From assembly GCA_030684355.1 (NCBI GenBank), contig JAUXTN010000160.1, positions 1-41,287 of the forward strand: 41,287 bases of DNA, given 5' to 3'. The stretch comes from Pseudomonadota bacterium. Lineage in GTDB: Bacteria; Myxococcota_A; UBA796; SXON01. Position 1 is the first letter of the stretch, and every line of letters begins with the position of its first letter. Below the pieces are notes generated by a model. The model did not search any database. It saw nothing but the letters and a program-made list of their open reading frames with translations, and was not told the origin of the DNA. Shown here one piece after another: positions 7,358 to 13,906 of the stretch. A program made the position numbers and the translations under genes.

Positions 7358-7506
7358 CCCCCTCTCAGACTCTCCCCCAGCGCAAGCAATCACCCGCGTG
7401 GCCGAGTGGGGGGCTATAAGGGGGAGGGAGTCTGAGGGAGGGGGAGAAAGGGGGGAGAGACTGACAAGTGCGCGTTTATCCACGAGCTATCCCCGGTTGA
7501 TCCACA
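7358..7506. other. Candidate origin/regulatory spacer: G-rich inverted repeat plus DnaA-like boxes
   Basis: CCCCCTCTCAGACTCTCCCC (7358-7377) is inversely repeated, with small insertions, at 7420-7444 (GGGGGAGGGAGTCTGAGGGA onward). The right arm belongs to a run of G tracts (7408-7456) able to form quadruplexes on the plus strand. Just beyond are TTATCCACG (7476-7484) and TGATCCACA (7498-7506), each one mismatch from the DnaA box TTATCCACA. A further TTATCCACG lies in the opposite direction at 8029-8037. Position between the leftward operon and the XRE gene fits an oriV, oriT or promoter region. Function is inference. Confidence 0.35.
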
Positions 7507-7573
7507 CGCCGCGTGGCGCGCCGGGAGATGGCCACGCCCGCGTAGACAAAGAGGCCGACAAGCAGGGGCATGA

Positions 7574-7610
7574 AAAGACCGGAGGGGCGATGCTGCCCCC
7601 TCCGGTCTTT
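7574..7610 (-). terminator. Terminator of the XRE regulator gene
   Basis: A perfect 14-bp stem (AAAGACCGGAGGGG with CCCCTCCGGTCTTT) encloses a 9-nt loop. On the minus strand it is followed by TTTTCATG, a short U tract, 15 nt past the stop of the XRE gene. It can also act weakly on the plus strand. Confidence 0.8.
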
Positions 7611-7624
7611 CCGAGTCTCCGGCC

Positions 7625-7966
7625 CTACTGTGGCTCGTGGTCGCGCATTCTCGCGCCGACACGCTCGCAGGATCCCTCGAAGAGTTCGAAGAACACCTCC
7701 TCGACTCGGCGCCCGAGCGCGTTCGCGATGTCGAGCGCCTTAGGAAGATCGGGGACGACGCGACCGAGCTCGTAGGCTGAGATGTCAGCCTGGGTAGAAC
7801 CGACACGCATCGCAAGCTCCCGCTGGAGGAGCGGTGGCGACTTTGCAAGGCGGAAGCTGCGGATGGCGTTGAGGGAGCGGGGCACAGGGGGCAGGATCAA
7901 GTCTGCCTCCACCGTATTCCTGGGCGAGTGCGTGTCGGAGGAGGGGAGACATGGCGTTGGCGCCAT
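7625..7966 (-). CDS. XRE/Cro-CI family transcriptional regulator
   Basis: This 113-aa protein has a helix-turn-helix at about 34-92 (NAIRSFRLAKSPPLLQREL, MRVGSTQADISAYELGRVV, then DIANALGRRVEEVF). That is the classic XRE order, with SxxDISxYE in the recognition helix region. It probably represses the element's maintenance or transfer genes, as such proteins do in phages and integrative elements. The start is uncertain: ATG 7966 lies inside a CATGGCG-TTGG-CGCCATG dyad (7950-7967), and a GTG about 17 codons in is possible. An 18-bp palindrome lies 20 bp upstream. The gene ends at a strong terminator. Confidence 0.7.
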   Translation of the reverse strand: MAPTPCLPSSDTHSPRNTVEADLILPPVPRSLNAIRSFRLAKSPPLLQRELAMRVGSTQADISAYELGRVVPDLPKALDIANALGRRVEEVFFELFEGSCERVGARMRDHEPQ

Positions 7967-7984
7967 GTGGAGCGAGACGCGGCG

Positions 7985-8002
7985 GGCTACGCGCGCGTAG
8001 CC
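7985..8002. promoter_or_regulatory. Perfect 18-bp palindrome, candidate XRE operator
   Basis: GGCTACGCGCGCGTAGCC is its own reverse complement and lies 20 bp upstream of the XRE start. With the CATGGCG/CGCCATG dyad at 7950-7967 it makes two symmetrical sites in front of a repressor gene, a usual autoregulation layout. No convincing sigma-70 boxes were found around it. Confidence 0.45.
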
Positions 8003-8207
8003 AAACACAAAACCGCCAGCCTCGATCGCGTGGATAAGGCGCGAGGGGGAGCGGACGGTCGGAGCGGCATCGGGTCGCCAAGCATCCCGGAAGGACCCGT
8101 CACCGGGCGGAGCCCGGCGCGGGTCCGGAGAGTATACGCGCTGCGCGCTCAAGGATTCCTAAACCGCCCGGACAAATTTTGGGCTGGGCGGGTGCTACAC
8201 CGTCAGC

Positions 8208-8495
8208 ATGCCTCACAGCCCGCCTGCCTCCGTCCCTCGGACGGCCGCGCATCGAGCGGCCGGAACGGTCCGCGCCGTGCCCATCATCCAGTGCGACCCG
8301 GAAAGGCTGATTGCCGACCGCCTGGCCATGGCGGACACGCTCGCCGCGTCCGTCAGGCTGGGGACGCTGCAGGTGGCCGCGCTCGGTGAGCTCGTCGGGG
8401 TCGGTCGGCCGCCCGAACGCAATAGCATGAGACTCTGCCGCTTCGGGCACCATTCCTGGTGCGCGCTGGCAGGGCTGGGGCGGCGTCCGTGGTAG
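8208..8495 (+). CDS. Hypothetical small protein, weak support
   Basis: This is a possible 95-aa protein starting ATG 8208. The central part (DPERLIADRLAMADTLAASV) looks like a genuine amphipathic helix, unlike neighbouring antisense frames. The N-terminal 25 residues are low complexity, and an internal GTG start just before PIIQCDPERL is possible. There is no clear Shine-Dalgarno. A minus-strand frame covers 8100-8507 and begins in the CCTATG context, but its composition (Arg/Gly-rich throughout) is poorer. No family recognised. Confidence 0.3.
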   Translation: MPHSPPASVPRTAAHRAAGTVRAVPIIQCDPERLIADRLAMADTLAASVRLGTLQVAALGELVGVGRPPERNSMRLCRFGHHSWCALAGLGRRPW

Positions 8496-8547
8496 AGCTT
8501 CGATCATAGGCGGTCGCGTTCATCCCGGCCGCACTCCTGGGGCCTGC

Positions 8548-10017
8548 GTGCGCGCTCTCGTGTACTCCCTCCTTCTCTCACTCGCAGGCTGCGGGGGCAC
8601 CGAGCCGTCGGCACTCGATGCCGTCCACCCGGCAACGGCCGAGACCTCAAGCTGTCCCAGCACGAAGCGTTGCGTCCCCAACGCCACGACGAGCTGCACG
8701 ACACTCGGGGCATCTTGGGCGGGCGGGAGCGCCACATGTCGCAGCGACTGTTCGGGGTACGACACGAGCCAATGTGCGGCCGCGAATCCGAAGTCGGGAT
8801 GGGAGGTGGTGATCCCTGCGAGTCGGACGGGCGCGCCTGCGCCTGCAACCGAGGCCCTCTGCAACGATGACTCTCCGTTCGGATTCTACGTGCACGTCGC
8901 GAGCCCCACGGAGAAACGCTGGATGATCGCGTTGGAGGGTGGAGGCGCGTGCGCTGCGCTGGACTCGGACTGCCTTACGCGCTCGACGAAGCACCCCGAC
9001 CTCGTCACCGGCATCTACAACGAAAAGAAGGCCATCTGGGCGAAAGATGGGCAGACTGCCGGCTACTCTCCGAGCAAGGACGGCATCGCCGCGTCTACCG
9101 ACGCCACCTTCGGTGGCTTCAACAAGGCCTTCGCGAACTACTGCTCAAGCGACCTCTGGAGCGGCGAGTCCTCCGCGCCGAAGGCCTTCCCAGGCTTCCC
9201 CGGGTTCTCTGCGGCGCCAAAAGGGGCGATTCGCTTCCGCGGCGCGACGAACGTCCTGGCGATGCTCGAGCTGCTGCTGCAACGTTACGGTCTCATGGAC
9301 GACGGAGCAACGCGCGTCCTTTTTGTGGGTGGCTCCGCCGGAGCGTTCGGTGTGCATGCCAACGCCGCTCGCGTCGCGAACCTGCTTCCAACCGTTGCGG
9401 GAGCCGGTCACCTTAGGGTGCTATCGGACGGCGGACTCTCCCCGATCGATTGGCCCATCGAAAAGGGCTCCTCGGCGACGATCACCCAGGTCTTCACGAA
9501 CGCACGCGCCTCGCTGTGGGAGGGTGGACCCCTGCACCCGGTCTGCGAGAATGACTCGGCCAACATCGGGGCGGAGGGCCGCTGCTATCTCGGGGCAACG
9601 GCGCTCCACGCGATCGCCGCCGGGGGCGGCGGCGTGCCTCCCCTGCCGGTGATGGCCGTGGCGAACGAACTCGACAGCGTTCTGCTCGGCCTCCAATCGA
9701 AGGACAAACCGAAGATCCTCCTCTCCCGCCTCGGGGACTGGCGCCAGCAGCAGCAGACGCTGCTCACCACGACGACGGGGGCCTGGCCGCTGTGGGCATC
9801 CACGCGCCTGTTCGTCCCCTGCGGGGCGACCAACGCGCAGCTGGCGAACAAGGAGACCGTGCACACCTGGATCTGGAAGTCAGAGACAGACACGAACGTG
9901 TCGAAGCCCACGGTGAACGCGAAGACCGCCGTGCAGCGCGTCGCAGACGTGTGGAGCGAATGGGAGGCTAATGCTCCGATCGACAATACGCCCTGGGTGC
10001 AGGCTCCTTGCCCGTAA
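8548..10017 (+). CDS. Lipoprotein with pectin-acetylesterase (Notum-like) hydrolase domain
   Basis: This is a 489-aa secreted lipoprotein. The signal sequence ends in LAGC with lipidation Cys15. A Cys-rich linker (35-76) follows. From about 85 the protein follows the pectinacetylesterase alpha/beta hydrolase family: LEGGGAC oxyanion segment (129-135), YCSSDLWSG (198-206) and nucleophile motif GGSAG with Ser263. An Asp in the VANELDSVLLG region is a candidate acid. Such enzymes de-esterify polysaccharides or, in Notum, lipid adducts. The likely site of action is the outer membrane or cell surface. The start is GTG 8548. It stands alone and looks like cargo in the element. The C-terminus (WVQAPCP) is complete. 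Confidence 0.8.
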   Translation: MRALVYSLLLSLAGCGGTEPSALDAVHPATAETSSCPSTKRCVPNATTSCTTLGASWAGGSATCRSDCSGYDTSQCAAANPKSGWEVVIPASRTGAPAPATEALCNDDSPFGFYVHVASPTEKRWMIALEGGGACAALDSDCLTRSTKHPDLVTGIYNEKKAIWAKDGQTAGYSPSKDGIAASTDATFGGFNKAFANYCSSDLWSGESSAPKAFPGFPGFSAAPKGAIRFRGATNVLAMLELLLQRYGLMDDGATRVLFVGGSAGAFGVHANAARVANLLPTVAGAGHLRVLSDGGLSPIDWPIEKGSSATITQVFTNARASLWEGGPLHPVCENDSANIGAEGRCYLGATALHAIAAGGGGVPPLPVMAVANELDSVLLGLQSKDKPKILLSRLGDWRQQQQTLLTTTTGAWPLWASTRLFVPCGATNAQLANKETVHTWIWKSETDTNVSKPTVNAKTAVQRVADVWSEWEANAPIDNTPWVQAPCP

Positions 10018-10395
10018 GCGCGAGAGCTCTTTTGCGCTTGCGCTCGAGGCAAAGGCGACGCCCCGCACTCCTTGCCTTGGCGTTGCGGGTGGGTCAGTCG
10101 GGAAGCCGACTTCTTGCAGCAACTCCACGGGGTGGGGACCAGAGGAGATGCTTGACCGACGTTTACTGCGGCCGAGCGGCGGTCGCTCGTCGCCTCGGAA
10201 CGGGCGCGAAGCTCGGCTGCCATCCGTTCCCAGCGACCAGTGCATCTTCGAAGGTGAGCGTTTATCAGTGGCTGCCGAAAACCGCGCAATTCCGGCGAGC
10301 AACGCGTAAGGCCGCCATCCTGGACGGCGAGCAACGGGCCCGCGCCGACCATCGCTCCCCCATCCGGTTCGCGGCGCGCTACGCTCGGGCCCACG
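10018..10395. other. Spacer with no supported gene
   Basis: This spacer follows the esterase gene. A short plus-strand stretch around 10240-10300 reads VSVYQWLPKTAQFRRATRKA, like the HTH found in some transposase or phage proteins, but its frame has no credible start and ends at about 10499. An AAGCGC...GCGCTT dyad lies just after the esterase stop. I see no clear terminator or RNA gene. Confidence 0.4.
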
Positions 10396-10720
10396 ATGGA
10401 CGGACGACCCGCAAGGCGAAGGCGCACGGAACGACTGCGGGCAGCCAAGCGCGAAGCGGACCGGATGTTCTCCTGCGTTCCAGGCAGGAAGATCGATAGT
10501 CCATCGTGAGTGCGGCTGCGGGAACATCTACTGCTCCCGCGCCTGTTCGGACGCCGCGCGCACGGCGAGTCGACGACGGGCCGGCTCCCGCTACCAGGCG
10601 TCACCGGACGGCAAGGCCCGCCACGCAGCTCGGCAGCGCGCCTACCGTGACCGGCTGCGTGGCGGCACGGTGACGCATCAGGGTTCCCGGGCGGGGCGGC
10701 AGAGCCCTGGCGGTTGGTTC
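10396..10720 (+). pseudogene. Frameshifted zinc-finger protein ending VTHQGS
   Basis: Two plus-strand frames together resemble a small zinc-finger protein I know from IS-rich proteobacterial regions. The first (ATG 10396, MDGRPARRRRTERLRAAKRE... to FSCVPGRKI) stops at 10509. The second frame, with no in-frame start before 10670, supplies ECGCGNIYCSRACSDAAR, then RYQASPDGKARHAARQRAYR and VTHQGS (10502 to about 10690). The CxC and YCSxxC positions are zinc ligands. One base change near 10490-10505 would join the frames. The second frame stays open to 11017, ending in an Asp/Glu/Lys-rich run of unknown meaning. The joined reading is inference from remembered family layout. Confidence 0.45.
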
Positions 10721-11224
10721 TGGGATGCCTCTTGCGACGGCGCAGGCGGTTCTGCGTTACCCCGACGCGTCGATGCTCTGGTCGGTCTACGTCGCGTGGG
10801 GGACCGTGGCGGAGGTCGCGCCCGGCATCGGGCTCCTCCCGCTCAACAAGGCCGACGCGGACGCGCGCATGACTCGGCCCCGCGACCCGGCGGCGGTGCC
10901 GCGGGCCGTCGCGGCCTCTTCGCGGAGGAGGAAGCCGAGGAGAAGGAGGAGGAGGCCGTCGAGGGCGAGGACAAGGAGGAGGACACGGGCGTGCACGAGT
11001 CGTGGATCACGCTCTGATTGGGCTCTCCTCGCGTGTCCCACGGCCTCGGATAGCTCCGGGCGGCCCGGTGTCCTCGACGGGCCCTTGTCCCCCGTGCTCG
11101 GGCGCCGGGCGCTCTGGCCCGGCGCCTCCGGGCGCGCGCGAGCCCCGCGTGGGCCCTGCCACAGCCAAGCCGCGCGCCCCCCCAAGCGCTTCACGTACAG
11201 GCCTCCGCGAGGGTGGCCCCATGC

Positions 11225-11686
11225 TCACCGCGCTGGCGGACCGGCCTTCAAACAACCGAGGAAACCCCGTACGATTTCCGTTACGGGGGATTGGAACACC
11301 GTCCGGAGGGCGTCGGTTCGTCCGAGGGCCCGACCGAAGAAGATGCCGAGCGCCGGGTCGTAGGTGAGGGAAATGTTCAAGGGCTCTACCAGCTTCACCT
11401 GAACGAAGTTCCGTTCGAACGACACGCGAAGGTCGCCCTCGTAGTCAACCACAATAACGAGATGGAACGAGCGGTCTGTGGCAAGGATCTTCCATGACCG
11501 GTCGCCCTCTGGTTCGGCCTCATAGCCGTAGGCGCTAAAGAGGGTAACGGCGTTGCCCACGAGAACTCGGGCCGCACTGCTCCTCGCCTCCCGACATCGC
11601 GCCCGAACGTGCGGAGGGAGGGAAGCCCATTCGACCCGCAGGAACTCACGTGCCTCGTCGACTTCCTCGTCCTGATCGAGCGGCAT
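11225..11686 (-). CDS. Hypothetical protein, LTYDPxLGxFFG family, copy 2
   Basis: This 153-aa protein is of unrecognised family. An acidic start (MPLDQDEEVDEAREFLRVEW) leads into a helix, then alternating strands (WKILATDRSFHLVIVV, DLRVSFERNFVQVKLV). The motif LTYDPALGIFFG is at about 107-118, followed by a C-terminal helix. The same order occurs in the next gene upstream (11929-12405, LTYDPSLGHFFG), so the two are diverged paralogues. The start ATG 11686 is preceded by GAGAAGAAG. The two genes are separated by 242 nt containing a perfect 40-bp palindrome, so they may not share a transcript. Confidence 0.65.
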   Translation of the reverse strand: MPLDQDEEVDEAREFLRVEWASLPPHVRARCREARSSAARVLVGNAVTLFSAYGYEAEPEGDRSWKILATDRSFHLVIVVDYEGDLRVSFERNFVQVKLVEPLNISLTYDPALGIFFGRALGRTDALRTVFQSPVTEIVRGFLGCLKAGPPAR

Positions 11687-11880
11687 CTTCTTCTCGGAGT
11701 GAGGGGCAACCCTATCGCGCGGGTGCTCGGCGGGCAGCCCTCGGCCAGCTACAGGGGCGGTGAGGCGGGGGTGTTGCCTCCGTCGGCCGGAACCGCGTGT
11801 TTGGGTTCCAGCGCCAAGCCGCGCGTCCCGGAGTCCCGGCGACTGGAAGTTCTCCACCGGGTGGGGATGTGGGGCGGGCT

Positions 11881-11920
11881 CAGCAGGCGGCCCGTCGAGG
11901 CCTCGACGGGCCGCCTGCTG
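11881..11920. terminator. Perfect 40-bp palindrome without spacer
   Basis: CAGCAGGCGGCCCGTCGAGG is followed immediately by its exact reverse complement. It begins 8 nt past the stop of the minus-strand gene at 11929-12405. It could be a U-tract-less terminator, as seen in high-GC bacteria, or a recombination or protein-binding site. There is no T run on either side. Confidence 0.45.
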
Positions 11921-11928
11921 GCGGTATC

Positions 11929-12405
11929 TCAGTCGCGATAAAGCGCCTTGATCACCGCCCTGACGACATCGTCGAGTGCCGATCGATACGCGGGTGCACC
12001 GTCCGGCGAGGGCGTCGCCGTCTTCGCCCCGAAAAAGTGCCCGAGGCTCGGGTCGTAAGTGAGCTTGAGCGACCAGTCCGCGACCTCGCGGCCGAGGCGC
12101 GGGTAGTACGCCGCGACCTCGCCTGTGTGGTCGATCCTGAGCGCCACGGAGCGCTCGACGTTGTCCGGGTACAGGAACACCCAGGGCTCTTGGGAGTCCT
12201 GGTCGCGGCTCATCCGACCGGCCGTGAACCCGTACTCCTCGAACAGCGCGACCGCGGCATCGAGCAGCGCCACGAGCGCCTCCTTCCGCGCGGTGATCGC
12301 CTCCTTCCGCTGGTGGTCCGGCAACTTGGGCCATCGCGCGCGTAGCAGCGCCCTTGCCTCGTGGTCGGTGTAGACGGGTGCCGTCATCGCGTCGCTCTCT
12401 ATCAT
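11929..12405 (-). CDS. Hypothetical protein, LTYDPxLGxFFG family, copy 1
   Basis: In this 158-aa protein, helical residues 15-60 (ARALLRARWPKLPDHQRKEA, EALVALLDAAVALFEEYGF) precede a strand region (WVFLYPDNVERSVALRIDH, EVAAYYPRLGREVADWSLK). The motif LTYDPSLGHFFG follows, then a closing helix (ALDDVVRAVIKALYRD). Copy 2 downstream has the same order and motif. ATG 12405 is chosen for the GAGAGG 6-7 nt before it; ATG 12387 is the alternative. No family or enzymatic signature was recognised. A pair of small paralogues beside a Vsr-type nuclease could be a defence or modification accessory set, but that is speculation. Confidence 0.65.
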   Translation of the reverse strand: MIESDAMTAPVYTDHEARALLRARWPKLPDHQRKEAITARKEALVALLDAAVALFEEYGFTAGRMSRDQDSQEPWVFLYPDNVERSVALRIDHTGEVAAYYPRLGREVADWSLKLTYDPSLGHFFGAKTATPSPDGAPAYRSALDDVVRAVIKALYRD

Positions 12406-12509
12406 CGTCGCCTCTCGAATCCACAGGCTGTAGGCACGCGATCGGGTGGCGGCAAGGCAACGCGCCGAGGAGATGGACGAGAAGCTAGGCCGTGCTCGCC
12501 TCGGAGCCC

Positions 12510-12746
12510 CTACCCGAGGAGGTCCGCCACCCACTCGTCGAGGTCGTCCTCCTCGGCCTCCTTGGTGGCGATCTCGGCACGTGCCCTCGCGGGCGCCGAC
12601 ACCTCTCCGATGGCATCAAGCCCGCGCTCAACCACTCCCCGCCACCCGGTGACTTCCACCGCCGGGCCGGCGGCCTCCAAGGCGCGCCCTACCTCGGCAT
12701 CGAGCTCGATGTTCCGCGCGATCTTGTCGTGCCAGCGGGGCGTCAT
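12510..12746 (-). CDS. C-terminal part of a split Vsr-type endonuclease
   Basis: This 78-aa frame begins at ATG 12746, which overlaps the TGA of the N-terminal half (ATGA). Its opening WHDKIARNIELDAEVGRALE matches the segment that follows FWHG.DF..WK in full-length Vsr proteins (FW..KI..N..RD..V..AL). The GW.V..(W) end is poorly preserved (VEVTGWRGVVERGLD), and an acidic tail (EEDDLDEWVADLL) follows. Either a single frameshift has split vsr, or the halves are made as two coupled chains. The exact ATGA junction makes coupled translation possible. Confidence 0.6.
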   Translation of the reverse strand: MTPRWHDKIARNIELDAEVGRALEAAGPAVEVTGWRGVVERGLDAIGEVSAPARARAEIATKEAEEDDLDEWVADLLG

Positions 12747-12943
12747 CTTCCCTTCCAGGAGTCGAAGTCGCGGCCATGCCAGAAGTCGCCGTCCACGAAC
12801 ACGGCCACTCGGGATCTCGGGAACGCCACGTCCGGGCATCCGGGCACGTCCCGGAGGTGGATGCGGTAGCGCAGGCCCCGGGCACGGAGCGCGCGACGCA
12901 CGGCTAGTTCGGGGGTGGTGTTGTTCCTCTTCACGCGAGCCAT
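12743..12943 (-). CDS. N-terminal part of a split Vsr-type DNA mismatch endonuclease
   Basis: This 66-aa segment has the Vsr signature: NNTTPELAVRRALRARGLRY, then DVPGCPDVAFP containing the catalytic-type Asp, then FVDGDFWHGRDF. Vsr nicks next to T:G mismatches left by cytosine methylation. The GDFWHG form lacks the zinc-binding Cys of E. coli Vsr, as in a subset of the family. The frame stops at TGA 12743 just after DFDSWKGR, where the family continues. The remainder is in the -1 frame. Start ATG 12943 has GGAG upstream. No cytosine methyltransferase is visible beside it, which is unusual for vsr. Confidence 0.7.
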   Translation of the reverse strand: MARVKRNNTTPELAVRRALRARGLRYRIHLRDVPGCPDVAFPRSRVAVFVDGDFWHGRDFDSWKGR

Positions 12944-13196
12944 GCACCGGCTCCGCTGCTCCTCCCCGGCACCATTGGCCCTAACGTGAAGGCCTCGCCG
13001 GGCGCCCTTGTCCGTCCCGCATCCACGAACTCGTCGAGGGCTACCAAGCTGCTCGCGACGCCCGTCGCCGCGCGACCGAATTCGCGATCATCGCCGAAAC
13101 GGTTCTCGCGGGAGCCCTCGGCGGGTAGGCTTGAGCCTCACGAACCCCTTGGACCTCTGACCGGGCCGTCGGCTATCGTTCGTTGAAGGAGACCCG
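12944..13196. other. Intergenic region between vsr and 13197
   Basis: About 250 nt without a supported gene lie between divergently transcribed genes, so promoters for both are expected. Near 13165 is a GTCGGCTATCGTTCGTTGAAG stretch before the rightward gene, but no clear -35/-10 pair could be defined. Confidence 0.35.
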
Positions 13197-13682
13197 ATGA
13201 AGCGCGCCCACTACGAGATGTACGCCCCGTGGCGCACCGCGGGGCAGGGACTCCGCACGATCCTCGACCTACTCTCCCGGCCCCTTGGGGTCGCCCCCTG
13301 GGTTTCGGTCAAGCGCCTCCCCACGATCCACGGCCCCCGTGAGCTGGTCGTCCACTTCCACGCCTCGGCGCACCTCCGCGACCAGGACGACGCGGCGAAG
13401 CTGGCCGACGGTCTCGTCGGTCGGGGCGCGATCGTCCAGTGGTGGGAGATGCCCGGCGGGCACGTCCGACGTCGCGGCGAGATCGCCGACGGCGCCCTGG
13501 CGGTCTGGGCGGTGCAGATCCGCGCCGCCGAGGTCGAGGCCACGATCGCCCACAACGACGGCGTCCGCGCCCGCCGGTGGGGCCGGGACGGGTACGACTC
13601 GTTCCAGGAGTCCGCTCACCTCGAGGGGTGGGCGGCCGACGGCCGCGCGGCGCTCTGGCAGCACTACGGCGTGGAGCCGTAG
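13197..13682 (+). CDS. Hypothetical protein
   Basis: This 161-aa protein has no recognised family. It looks soluble and mixed alpha/beta: WVSVKRLPTIHGPRELVVHF as strands, DDAAKLADGLVGRGAIVQWW as a helix-strand, and a basic C-terminal third with conserved-looking Trp/Tyr. Start ATG 13197 has an ideal AAGGAG 6 nt upstream. It stands alone between the vsr region and the VasI-like lipoprotein gene. Confidence 0.65.
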   Translation: MKRAHYEMYAPWRTAGQGLRTILDLLSRPLGVAPWVSVKRLPTIHGPRELVVHFHASAHLRDQDDAAKLADGLVGRGAIVQWWEMPGGHVRRRGEIADGALAVWAVQIRAAEVEATIAHNDGVRARRWGRDGYDSFQESAHLEGWAADGRAALWQHYGVEP

Positions 13683-13906
13683 GAGGCGGAAGCGCAGTCC
13701 TCGCCGTACTCTCCAGAACCTGGGGCCCTGGATAGGCGACTTTATCCGCCTCGTCGGCAACGGCGGTTTCCACGGCATTTCCGCCCGCTGTCGTGGCTTC
13801 CTATTTGGAAGTCCGGCCGGTACGGCGGAGTGCAGACGAGATCGGCACACGAACACTCGCGCGGCGGTTCCGCATCCGGTAGACTCGGCCGCTCGGGAGG
13901 TCGACG

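Noticed and set aside
8100..8507. 135-aa minus-strand frame starting in a CCTATG context
   Set aside because: Residue composition is Arg/Gly/Pro-heavy without secondary-structure pattern. The plus-strand 95-aa frame is slightly better, though neither is secure.
10725..11363. 212-aa plus-strand frame
   Set aside because: A short hydrophobic start (MLWSVYVAWGTVAEVAPG) is followed by Arg-rich low-complexity sequence. No domain and no ribosome site.
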